Below are positions 25,682 through 33,118 of a DNA stretch of 64,000 nucleotides, piece after piece. The notes under the pieces were generated by a model that saw only the letters and a program-made list of their open reading frames with translations, made no database searches and had not been told where the DNA came from. The stretch lies in assembly GCA_022655215.1 (NCBI GenBank), contig JALCUE010000001.1, positions 496,001 to 560,000 on the forward strand, written 5' to 3'. Source of the stretch: Atopobiaceae bacterium. Its GTDB lineage: Bacteria; Actinomycetota; Coriobacteriia; Coriobacteriales; Atopobiaceae. Numbering within the stretch: the stretch's first letter is position 1; each line of letters begins with the position of its first letter. A program made the position numbers and the translations under genes.

Positions 25682-25726
25682 GGGACGACACCACTCCACT
25701 GGACGTCCCGGCGACACACGGAAAGG
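25682..25726 (+). promoter_or_regulatory. CTCCAC-loop leader element A (before MobC-like gene)
   Basis: Stem GGGACG/CGTCCC (25682-25687 with 25704-25709) plus CCA/TGG encloses the loop CTCCAC (25694-25699). ACACGGAAAGG follows at 25716-25726 and the ATG is at 25734. The same two-part arrangement precedes three other transfer genes (see 37492, 44499 and 47220). Confidence 0.6.
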
Positions 25727-25733
25727 GAATACC

Positions 25734-26207
25734 ATGCCAGACAGATGGCAGGTCAACCTCCGCCTATCTCGAGATGACTACGAGTACATCCGGCGGAAGG
25801 CTGACGAGCAGGGCCAGACGGTCACCGCGCTCCTGCGCGACTCGACGTTCGCGGCAACATTACGGGCACCCGACGACCCGCATGTCCCCGACGTCGTCCT
25901 CATCGACGCGACGACGTGGCTCGGGATCCTCCGGGAGCTCAACCACTGGGGCGTCAACTACAACCAGGCAGTGCATGCCTTCAACACCTGCGCCCTTGCC
26001 CTGGGCGAGGCCCGCGAGAGCGGCTGGCTCGGCGCCGGGGAGGTGGCCCAGATCGCCGGGGAGATGGCAGGCGCCCGCGACCTCCTCCTCGAGATCGAGG
26101 GGCACCTCGGCCCCCTGGCCGACTCGGCCGACCGCGCGAGCAGGAGGGCGCACGTCAGGGTGAGGCGCCTCCCGGCAGGGGTCCCATGCGGGGGAGGCGG
26201 GCGCTGA
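25734..26207 (+). CDS. MobC-like relaxosome accessory protein
   Basis: 157 residues. The N-terminus (WQVNLRLSRDDYEYIRRKADEQGQTVTALLRD) fits a ribbon-helix-helix DNA-binding domain, and LNHWGVNYNQAVHAFN is close to the conserved LxxIGxNLNQ segment of bacterial MobC. MobC proteins bind near nic and help the relaxase open the strand at oriT. The gene overlaps the relaxase gene by one base (TGATG), a typical coupling. It lies right after the hairpin-rich probable oriT. Confidence 0.8.
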   Translation: MPDRWQVNLRLSRDDYEYIRRKADEQGQTVTALLRDSTFAATLRAPDDPHVPDVVLIDATTWLGILRELNHWGVNYNQAVHAFNTCALALGEARESGWLGAGEVAQIAGEMAGARDLLLEIEGHLGPLADSADRASRRAHVRVRRLPAGVPCGGGGR

Positions 26208-27457
26208 TGCCCGCCCTGAAGCCCATCTCCGGCCACACCTCCTGCAAGGGGATAGTCGCCTACCTGACGAAGGGCGGCAGGGACCTCGCCGAGGACTTCC
26301 TGAACTGCTCGGCCGAGGACAGACACGGGCGGCCCGTGTGGGCGCAGATGGACGCCGCCCGCGAGTGGTCGGGCAACGGCCGGCCCGTCGGCGGGAGGGC
26401 CGCGAGGACCTACGAGCACTTCATCCTCTCCCCGGACCCGAGGGACCACGTGACGGTCGAGCAGCTCCGGTCGCTCGCCACCGAGTGGGCCGACCGCTAC
26501 TTCGGCGACTACCAGTGCGCGATCTACTACCACGACGACAACGACTTCGGCATCCCGCACGCGCACGTGGTCGTCAACAACACGAACCTCGTGACGGGGC
26601 GAAGGCTCTCCCCGACGCTCACGGCGCCCTTCGAGAGGGAGATCTGGGACGGCCTCCAGGGGATGGCCGCCACCCGCGGCCTGAGGGCGTTCGACTCGCG
26701 CGGGGCCTCGGCGCCCGGCGCGGGGCTCGACGCCGAGGCCCCGTCAAGGTGCGTCACGGCGCAGCGCGACTACTGCTCGAGGCCCGTGCGGGAGATGCGC
26801 GGGGACGGCCGGTTCTCGTGGGTCGACGACGTCCGGGAGAGGGCCCGCTGCGCCGCCATGATCTCGACGAGCGAGGGGCAGTTCCTACGCGAGTGCGAGA
26901 CCCTCGACCTCCGGGTGAGGGTCAACAGGAGGGGCGACTTCGTCTACGCGCGCCCCGGAAGGGAGACATGGCAGGTCTCCGGCGCGAGGCTCGGGTCGGA
27001 CTGGACGAGGTGGGGCGTGGGGAGGCGACTCGCCCTCGACGTCGCGAGGCACGTGGCCAAGCCGGAGGGCGAGAGGCTCGAGGCGATAGAGCGCGCCATG
27101 GCCAGCCTCTCTCGAGATGGCTCGTCAGCGCAGGTAATCGGCACCGCACGAGGAGTTGCCATCTCCGCTGCGGACGTGTCCGCGATGCTCTCGGCGTGCG
27201 TGAGCGCCGGCGCGGGCTCCGTGCTGGAGCTGAGGGAGGCGGCCGGGGCCGCGCCGGCCGGCCCGGCGAGGTCGGACGCGTACCGCGCCCTGAGGACGGC
27301 GCTCGCGCTCGGGTGCCTCCCCGCCGAGCGGTCGGACGACAGGATTCCGAGAGGAAAGCCTCGACCTCGCGTCGAGGGCGACGCGGCGGGCGCGTCTCCT
27401 GCCCTGACACCCGAGGACGTGCCTGCGAGAGGGGCGGAGAGGGGGAGCGAGCGATGA
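26207..27457 (+). CDS. Relaxase (MobA/VirD2-like, MOBP type)
   Basis: 416 residues from ATG 26207. GHTSCKGIVAYLTKGG places the probable catalytic Tyr at residue 19. YEHFILSPDP (70-78) and YYHDDNDFGIPHAHVVVNNTN, with H109, H118, H120 and N124, form the metal-binding HUH-like motifs of the MobA/relaxase family. The C-terminal half is arginine- and alanine-rich without recognised domains. It should nick oriT, bind covalently to the 5' end and be handed to VirD4. It is the only relaxase in the element. Confidence 0.88.
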   Translation: MPALKPISGHTSCKGIVAYLTKGGRDLAEDFLNCSAEDRHGRPVWAQMDAAREWSGNGRPVGGRAARTYEHFILSPDPRDHVTVEQLRSLATEWADRYFGDYQCAIYYHDDNDFGIPHAHVVVNNTNLVTGRRLSPTLTAPFEREIWDGLQGMAATRGLRAFDSRGASAPGAGLDAEAPSRCVTAQRDYCSRPVREMRGDGRFSWVDDVRERARCAAMISTSEGQFLRECETLDLRVRVNRRGDFVYARPGRETWQVSGARLGSDWTRWGVGRRLALDVARHVAKPEGERLEAIERAMASLSRDGSSAQVIGTARGVAISAADVSAMLSACVSAGAGSVLELREAAGAAPAGPARSDAYRALRTALALGCLPAERSDDRIPRGKPRPRVEGDAAGASPALTPEDVPARGAERGSER

Positions 27458-28260
27458 GGATAGACGTGACGTACTCGAGCGGGCTCGTGGAGAGCTACCG
27501 GACCGAGGGGGAGTCCGGCGTCACGGCGAACGCGCTCGCCGGCGCCCCCGACCGCGGGAGGGGCGAGACGTCCGCGGCGGTCCTGCTGCGCCTCCGGCTC
27601 GACCGACTCGAGCAGGACGGACTCAGGGTCGACATCTACTGGTACGGGACGGCCGTCGACGACCTCACGCGCATGACGGCCACGGGGGACTTCGGCGTCG
27701 ACGAGGTCCCCGAGCTCTGCCTCGAGCTCGGGCGCGTGTGGAGGATCCTCGGCCCGGATGACATGGCGGGCGTGCGGTCGGTGGACGTCGACGGCAGGAG
27801 GCGCCTGGCGCGGATCGCGGGCGAGCTCGTCTGCCTTGACCTCCTGGATGACCGGGAGCGCTACTGGGTCGGGAGCTCCGGCGGCGAGGCGCTCGTCGAG
27901 AGGGTCGCCAGGATTCATGGGGCGATTCGCGAGGCGAACCCCTCGTGGGACGACGAGAGGGTTGCGGCGGAATACGGTTTCCCCCTCGGGGCATATCGCG
28001 CGGTCGTCGCCTCGAGGCACGCCTCGGGAGGTGGGGGAGAGGACCTGCCGTCGAGGCTCTCCCGCTACCTCGAGGACAACCCCGAGGCGAGTGTGGGGGA
28101 GGCCTCCGACGCGCTCGGCGCGAATGCCGACGAGCTGCGGGAGATCTGGCCCGTGCCGGTCAGAGACCGTCGTGGAGGCACGGAAGGGGCGGCGCGCGAC
28201 GGCCGCGAGGCGACCTTTCTCGACGTGTCGGGAATGGTGGACGGTGCAGGTGCGAATTGA
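27454..28260 (+). CDS. Hypothetical protein of the mobilisation operon (268 aa)
   Basis: Its ATG overlaps the relaxase stop (ATGA), so it is part of the mob operon. The chain is acidic and rich in Arg-Leu pairs with no membrane segment. The C-terminal third (SRLSRYLEDNPEASVGEASDALGANADELREIW) reads like a small helix-turn-helix of repeated short helices. No family is recognised. Position suggests a relaxosome accessory role. Confidence 0.65.
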   Translation: MRIDVTYSSGLVESYRTEGESGVTANALAGAPDRGRGETSAAVLLRLRLDRLEQDGLRVDIYWYGTAVDDLTRMTATGDFGVDEVPELCLELGRVWRILGPDDMAGVRSVDVDGRRRLARIAGELVCLDLLDDRERYWVGSSGGEALVERVARIHGAIREANPSWDDERVAAEYGFPLGAYRAVVASRHASGGGGEDLPSRLSRYLEDNPEASVGEASDALGANADELREIWPVPVRDRRGGTEGAARDGREATFLDVSGMVDGAGAN

Positions 28261-28322
28261 TGTCCGGCGCGGGTCGTATGGTATTCGTGGGAAAGAGCGG
28301 ACTGCGGGAATCGGGGCATGAC

Positions 28323-28406
28323 ATGAAGGACTCGACAAGGCATGGGATTCTCAGGGCAATCGTGATGTTCGTCAAGCTCGTGTGGAGGCTCGGGATGGCC
28401 GCGTAG
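28323..28406 (+). CDS. Possible 27-residue hydrophobic peptide
   Basis: MKDSTRHGILRAIVMFVKLV followed by WRLGMAA. It has one short amphipathic or membrane helix. GGGG lies 7 nt before the ATG. It could be a type I toxin-like peptide or chance. The rest of 28261-28525 holds no other gene. Confidence 0.25.
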   Translation: MKDSTRHGILRAIVMFVKLVWRLGMAA

Positions 28407-28525
28407 TCGCGGGAGTCCGGCGCATGCCCGCGTGTGTTTGCCCAGGCGGCCGCCGCTCGGGCCTTACGGGCGATTCTGACGGTCCGTCTACCTGCGATGA
28501 TGATAGCGGCCACTATGGGGAGGCG

Positions 28526-28843
28526 ATGGCGGTGAGGGTGATTCTGGAGGACCGCGACCAGGGATTCGAGATGGTCGAATGCTGTGGCTATTACTACTAC
28601 GGCGGCGGCACCGACGCGCACAGCCACTTCACCTGCTCGCCCGACACCGTGCTGAAGTTCGGGATCGAGCTCGACGAGCCGTCCGCCCCGGACGTGTCCC
28701 CCGCGGTGAGGGACTACGTGGAGGCGCATCTCCCGGCCTGGGTCGCAAAGTACGGCGGGAGGCTGTACCCGGACGTCGACTACTGGGGCACCGGTCGGTT
28801 CCCTGCATGGGAGGACCATTCCGAGGACTCACGGGGGAGATGA
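28526..28843 (+). CDS. Hypothetical protein (105 aa)
   Basis: Start ATG 28526 is directly preceded by GGGGAGGCG; the open frame upstream has no ribosome site. The product contains ECCGYYYYGGGTDAHSHF near the start, PAVRDYVEAHLPAWVAKYGG in the middle, and an acidic end. The Cys, His and Tyr cluster might bind metal, but no known motif is met. It is followed after 7 nt by another unknown gene on the same strand. Confidence 0.55.
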   Translation: MAVRVILEDRDQGFEMVECCGYYYYGGGTDAHSHFTCSPDTVLKFGIELDEPSAPDVSPAVRDYVEAHLPAWVAKYGGRLYPDVDYWGTGRFPAWEDHSEDSRGR

Positions 28844-28850
28844 GGCGTTA

Positions 28851-29510
28851 ATGGCGAGAGAGATCCATGGTTCGGGGGAGCTGAGGGACGCACTGTCGCG
28901 GCTGCCGCTCGTCGGCCGCAGGGTCGTCTCGGTCGACATCGTCGGGAGGCTCCTCCACACCGACCGCGTGACCATGATCAACTGCTACAACAACCAGGTC
29001 AGGAAGCCAGACGAGCCATTCCGCCTCACCCGGATGCCCATCTACGAGGACGATATCCCCCTGTCCGTGCCTAGGACGAGGATTGTCCTCAGCGACGGTC
29101 CCTTCGCCTTCGGGCTCGACGACGGGTCGGCGCTCGAGATCGCGATGCCAGGCCCGAGCTGCGTCATCATCGACTTCGTCCGCGACGCGTCGTCCCGCCC
29201 GCGGAACGACCTCGTGAACGCCTCGGGCATCCTGCGGCCCGCCATCGGGGAGGCCATCACCGGAACAGAGGTGATGGCGATGTCCACCAAGGACCAGGAA
29301 CGTGACTACGTCGAGGAAGCCTACCAAGCCGACGCGTTCAAGCGGTGCCTGGTCAGGTGCGAGGACCATGCTTTCGAGATCTTCTGGGGCACGTGCATCG
29401 CCTCCACCAACGACTCGCGGCCCGTCCCGCTTGAGATGACGATGGGCGACCTCAGGGACAACATCAGCTACTACTCCGACCTCTTCGACAAGATGGAAAG
29501 CCGGATTTGA
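28851..29510 (+). CDS. Hypothetical protein (219 aa)
   Basis: GGGGGAGATGAGG precedes the ATG. The protein looks soluble and beta-rich: DIVGRLLHTDRVTMINCYNN, PRTRIVLSDGPFAFGLDDGSALEI, then a helical C-terminus. It has no membrane segment and no catalytic motif I can name. Together with the 105-residue gene before it, it forms an unrecognised pair between the mobilisation and toxin-antitoxin genes. Its codon use is GC-rich like the ICE core and unlike the AT-richer toxin-antitoxin cassette that follows. Confidence 0.6.
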   Translation: MAREIHGSGELRDALSRLPLVGRRVVSVDIVGRLLHTDRVTMINCYNNQVRKPDEPFRLTRMPIYEDDIPLSVPRTRIVLSDGPFAFGLDDGSALEIAMPGPSCVIIDFVRDASSRPRNDLVNASGILRPAIGEAITGTEVMAMSTKDQERDYVEEAYQADAFKRCLVRCEDHAFEIFWGTCIASTNDSRPVPLEMTMGDLRDNISYYSDLFDKMESRI

Positions 29511-29540
29511 AGAGAATCCGATTGACCTAACAAATCAATA

Positions 29541-29569
29541 TTGACCTATCAGGTCAACTTCGTTATCCT
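29541..29569 (+). promoter_or_regulatory. Promoter with palindromic operator of the HigBA operon
   Basis: TTGACC (29541-29546, -35) and TATCCT (29564-29569, -10) are 17 nt apart. A perfect palindrome TTGACCT-ATC-AGGTCAA (29541-29557) covers the -35 box, and another half-site TTGACCT lies 19 nt upstream at 29522. This is a classic autorepressed toxin-antitoxin promoter. Confidence 0.75.
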
Positions 29570-29588
29570 GTTCCACAAGGAGGTGGAG

Positions 29589-29903
29589 ATGGATATCGAA
29601 TATGCGAGCAGGACTCTGGAAAAGAGCCTCGTAGATCAAAGGTCAATTACCAGGTACTATGGCAAAATTGCCAGAACCCTCATTCATCGGCTTTCTGATT
29701 TGCGGGTTGCTGATAACTTGAGCCAGATAACCTATCTCCCTCCTCCGCGTAGGCACAAGCTGACCGGAAACTTAGAGGGCTGCTGGGGCATCGACTTAAG
29801 CAAGAATCAGCGTCTGGTCGTACGTCCTGTCGGCGATTACGACCCAAATGATTTGTCGACTGTGACGCGTGTCCGTATCGAAGATATCCAGGATTACCAC
29901 TGA
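29589..29903 (+). CDS. higB: HigB-like toxin (RelE/ParE superfamily)
   Basis: 104 residues from ATG 29589, with AAGGAGGTG just upstream; an in-frame ATG at 29541 would lie inside the promoter. LSDLRVADNLSQI, PPPRRHKLTGNLEGCWGIDLSKNQRLVVRP and the closing VTRVRIEDIQDYH fit HigB ribosome-dependent mRNA interferases, in which the Lys/Arg patch and the R-x-V-x-x-I-x-D-Y-H end are conserved. The gene precedes its antitoxin, the usual HigBA order. Confidence 0.88.
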   Translation: MDIEYASRTLEKSLVDQRSITRYYGKIARTLIHRLSDLRVADNLSQITYLPPPRRHKLTGNLEGCWGIDLSKNQRLVVRPVGDYDPNDLSTVTRVRIEDIQDYH

Positions 29904-29922
29904 GCTTGGAGAGGAGAAGAGA

Positions 29923-30978
29923 ATGATGAGCGATTTCATTGTCGCGCCCGGCGAGATAATTAAGGAATATTTCGATGCTCGTGGCCTTACTCAGAAAGAT
30001 GTGGCGAAGCGCATCGACGTGAGCGAGCGTCATCTCTCTCAGCTCATAAACGGCAAGTCGAGGCTTACCGAGGATATGGCGCTGAAGCTTGAGAAGCTCA
30101 TGCCAGACGTCCCGGCTAGCTTCTGGCTTAATTATGAGGTCAAGTATCAGGAGTATCTTGCTCGTGAGCGAGAGCAGACTGAGTTTGACAATGCAGAACT
30201 CAAAGATATCGCCAGGCGGTTCCACTTCAAAGAGGTGTTCGGGCGGACGAAGATGCCACTCGTGGAGCAGGCCATTGCGATGCTCAAGATTCTTCACGTG
30301 TCCAGCTTCGGACAATATCGCTATGCGGTTCCCGGGAATATGGAGTTCATGCAGGATGGTGGCGACGACGAGGCCGTTATTGTTTGGATTAAGCTGTGCG
30401 AGGAAGAGGCCGAGGAGCAGAACAAGGATTTGAGCGAAGTGCCGTTCTCCAAGGAGAGGCTGGAATCCTCCATGGATCGGCTGAAGATGATTGCGCTCAA
30501 CCCTAAGGTGGACGATTCGATTGAGAGCGCTCGCAAACTGTTCAACAGGTGCGGTGTCTACCTCGTAGTGCGGCCTGCGATTTCCAATTCGAAGGTGCGC
30601 GGTGCGTTGGCGACCTACATGGGGCATCCAGCAGTCTATATCAGCAAGAGGTACAAAACCCATGATCATGTGTGGTTCACAATCGTGCACGAGCTTGCGC
30701 ACCTACTGCTCCATTACGATTCCAAGCAGCCGATAGTGTCGATGGAAGAGCTTGCGAGTGAGGCGCATAGGGACGAGGAAGCGAATCGCTTCGCGCGGTC
30801 CTTCTTTGTGGACACTGATGATTACAAGGCATTTACCGAGACGAATGAGTTTTCACGCGGACGCGTGTATGAATTTGCGAAAAGCCAGGCCGTTGATCCA
30901 GGTATCGTCGTCGGATTTCTCCAACATGATGGGTTCATAGAGTTCAACACGCTGTCCGATCTCAAGACATCTTGTTAA
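29923..30978 (+). CDS. higA: HigA-like antitoxin fused to an ImmA/IrrE metallopeptidase domain
   Basis: 351 residues. The first 80 are an XRE-type helix-turn-helix (PGEIIKEYFDARGLTQKDVAKRIDVSERHLSQLINGK) as in HigA. The C-terminal half is an ImmA/IrrE (COG2856) domain with HELAHLLLH near residue 256 and EEANRFARSFF downstream. The first domain should neutralise HigB and bind the palindrome at 29541; the peptidase could cleave a repressor in response to a signal. A GGAG/AGGAG stretch precedes the start. DNA is AT-richer than the ICE core, marking an acquired cassette. Confidence 0.88.
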   Translation: MMSDFIVAPGEIIKEYFDARGLTQKDVAKRIDVSERHLSQLINGKSRLTEDMALKLEKLMPDVPASFWLNYEVKYQEYLAREREQTEFDNAELKDIARRFHFKEVFGRTKMPLVEQAIAMLKILHVSSFGQYRYAVPGNMEFMQDGGDDEAVIVWIKLCEEEAEEQNKDLSEVPFSKERLESSMDRLKMIALNPKVDDSIESARKLFNRCGVYLVVRPAISNSKVRGALATYMGHPAVYISKRYKTHDHVWFTIVHELAHLLLHYDSKQPIVSMEELASEAHRDEEANRFARSFFVDTDDYKAFTETNEFSRGRVYEFAKSQAVDPGIVVGFLQHDGFIEFNTLSDLKTSC

Positions 30979-30994
30979 AAGGGAAGCGATTCCG

Positions 30995-32044
30995 ATGTAT
31001 ATGCTGACGATGAAAAATGGCCAGGCTGAGGCTAGGGCACTTAAGAAGCTGCTGGGTAGTGGATACATCGCGGACGACTGTCTGCCCTTAGTAGAGATCA
31101 TCCGCTTGGACAAGCATGATCCGGGTCCGGCAGACGGCTTCTCATCCTGCCACGAGACGCTAGGGAAGATTGACGGGCTGATGCCCGGCAGGAAGATGCT
31201 CATAGACTTTTTCAGGGGTGATTTAAGCAGATACAAGAGCATCAACGCAAGCAAGTGCGGACTCGTTTTCCGCATGAACAACAGCCTTGATGCCTATTCC
31301 GATCATCTCCTCGCAATTTCCAACTACAAGAACCTTGTGCCTGTGATTGCGGTAAAAGAGGGCGTCGAGAACCTCAGCCCAGAGCGGCTCGTTGAGCTTG
31401 CCTTCACCATCCGAAAGGCGCGCCCAAATTGGCCTCTTGCAATCCGCGTCGAAAAATTCGAAGGATATGAGGATGCGCTTCGCGCCGTCCTGACGTCGGA
31501 TGACTACCTCATATATGACATCAATGAGACTCCACTCGTCTCGCGAGTTGAAGAGCTTGAGGAGCTGAGTAGCCTGGGCCTTCCTGCGGAGGCCATCCTC
31601 CTCTGTTCTCCGAGGCGACGCGATATAAAGAACGGCAGCTATGAAGACGGCTGTCCCATCGACAACAGCCACATAGTCAATTATGTCGCTTGGGGCTTTG
31701 ACGGCGTGGGGGATTACGCCGGACTGAGAGATACCCTCCCAGGTAAGGGTGGTGCTCGAGGATGTGCTCTCGCCCTTATGTACAAAGGTGCCTCAAACGA
31801 TTTCAAGGCCTATGTGAATCCTGACTCCAGGCAAGGCACTTCAGGTTTTAGATATGTTGTCGGAAGACTTCTGGCTGACAGGAGCACCCTTGAAAGATTC
31901 CCGGGCGAATGCTTGGTGTTGTCCACGGTTGCGGACAAAGCCGAGAGAGGGCATTTTGGCGCATTCCCCACTTGGATTGAATACACAATTGAGCGGTACG
32001 TCCAACAGCTATACCTTGCCCACGGAAACAGCTATGTCCTTTAG
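30995..32044 (+). CDS. sce7725-family protein
   Basis: 349 residues. The start MYMLTMKNGQAEARALKKLL and CLPLVEIIR fit the sce7725 family, which also resembles phage beta-family proteins. Repeated beta-alpha units (LVPVIAVKEG, LAIRVEKFEG, LIYDINE, ILLCSPRR) suggest a barrel-like fold. It has no signal peptide. It begins 16 nt after the HigA gene and is convergent with an sce7726 gene, overlapping by 4 nt. The two families are often neighbours and are suspected, not proven, to act in defence. Confidence 0.65.
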   Translation: MYMLTMKNGQAEARALKKLLGSGYIADDCLPLVEIIRLDKHDPGPADGFSSCHETLGKIDGLMPGRKMLIDFFRGDLSRYKSINASKCGLVFRMNNSLDAYSDHLLAISNYKNLVPVIAVKEGVENLSPERLVELAFTIRKARPNWPLAIRVEKFEGYEDALRAVLTSDDYLIYDINETPLVSRVEELEELSSLGLPAEAILLCSPRRRDIKNGSYEDGCPIDNSHIVNYVAWGFDGVGDYAGLRDTLPGKGGARGCALALMYKGASNDFKAYVNPDSRQGTSGFRYVVGRLLADRSTLERFPGECLVLSTVADKAERGHFGAFPTWIEYTIERYVQQLYLAHGNSYVL

Positions 32045-32865
32045 TAGACGATGCTCGGGTCGAGGCCGTTGCGATAGAACCACTCGTAGTCGATGCCAAG
32101 AACCGACGGCTCAATCTCGCGAAAGCGTTTCCAGTGGCTGCCATATCGCTGTTTCAGATAGGTTTTGAACGCTAGATTGACCTTCTGCGGGGTGCTCTCG
32201 GCGAGGCATGCCTCGATGACGGCGGTCTTAGACATATGAGTGTCTTTGATATTGAAGATTGCGCAGAGACCGTGCTTGGGAATTGCCCTTAGCTGCTTCT
32301 CGGCGTCGAGGTCGGTACATTTTGCTGCTTTGCGGCGTGTCTGAAAATGATAGGTGCCATCCGAGGGATCCTGCCGATATGAGTAGATTCCGCACCCCTC
32401 TGGAACATAGTCTGGGAGCTCGTGCCAACGCCTTTCAGACGTGACAACATAGACCGACTCGAAAACATCGAAATAATCCCTGAGCTGCCCCTCGAGACGA
32501 TCGAAAGTGTCTAGGTCGGTCTTAATCTCATAGGCCGCGCTGTGCCCGTTCACCTTGCACATGTCGACGCGGCTTTTCCCAATAGGGAGCTCGAAGATGG
32601 AGATGGTCCTGGGGCTCTGTGGGACCAGAACGCGGTCAATAAAGCCCGCCTTGATGGTGGCCTCGTTCGGGTAGTAGCGAAGGACGACGTCATTGATAAT
32701 GCCGCGCGCGGTGCTGGTGGACTCGAAATCGAGAAGGCCGTCATCCAAAGACCTGGACAGGATAGACGAGAGCTTCGCCTCAGACAGGACGGTTGAGTAC
32801 TGGTCATAGAGCCGTTGGGCTGCTTCGCGTAGCGCGATTCTATCGAGTTCCATCATCTCCATCAT
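32041..32865 (-). CDS. sce7726-family protein
   Basis: 274 residues. GGAGG lies 3 nt before ATG 32865 (a second ATG is at 32862). The family hallmark is visible: an N-terminal INDVVLRYYPNEATIKAGFI, then KSRVDMCKVNGHSAAYEIKTDLDTFDRL. The Asp, Glu-x-Lys pattern resembles a PD-(D/E)xK nuclease active site. The C-terminal part is basic. It is encoded opposite sce7725, so the pair is expressed from two promoters and meets at the 3' ends. A role in nucleic-acid cleavage is inference. Confidence 0.7.
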   Translation of the reverse strand: MMEMMELDRIALREAAQRLYDQYSTVLSEAKLSSILSRSLDDGLLDFESTSTARGIINDVVLRYYPNEATIKAGFIDRVLVPQSPRTISIFELPIGKSRVDMCKVNGHSAAYEIKTDLDTFDRLEGQLRDYFDVFESVYVVTSERRWHELPDYVPEGCGIYSYRQDPSDGTYHFQTRRKAAKCTDLDAEKQLRAIPKHGLCAIFNIKDTHMSKTAVIEACLAESTPQKVNLAFKTYLKQRYGSHWKRFREIEPSVLGIDYEWFYRNGLDPSIVY

Positions 32866-33067
32866 CTGCCTCCATGAGGAATCTTAGCATGCCGTCATTT
32901 GCCAATCGCGACGTTTCGGGCATCTGAAGCGGAACGCTTGCCATACGGCCTCTCCTGCAAACATCCAGGTATTGGGCTCTTCCATCAAAGAAAAAGCAGC
33001 GCTGTCAGCTAGCAAAGTGACTCCCTGCAGCTTCTCCTAACCCCGCTAAATGCATAGAAATGGAACA

Positions 33068-33107
33068 CAAGCTGCCTCCCGTCAAGATAAGGTCAGGAGG
33101 CAGCTTG
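33068..33107 (-). terminator. Terminator-like hairpin after the ArdC-like gene
   Basis: CAAGCTGCCTCC (33068-33079) and its perfect complement (33096-33107) leave a 16-nt loop, 12 nt beyond the ArdC-like stop codon. The remainder of 32866-33067 shows no gene. Confidence 0.6.
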
Positions 33108-33118
33108 CCCCATGCTCT

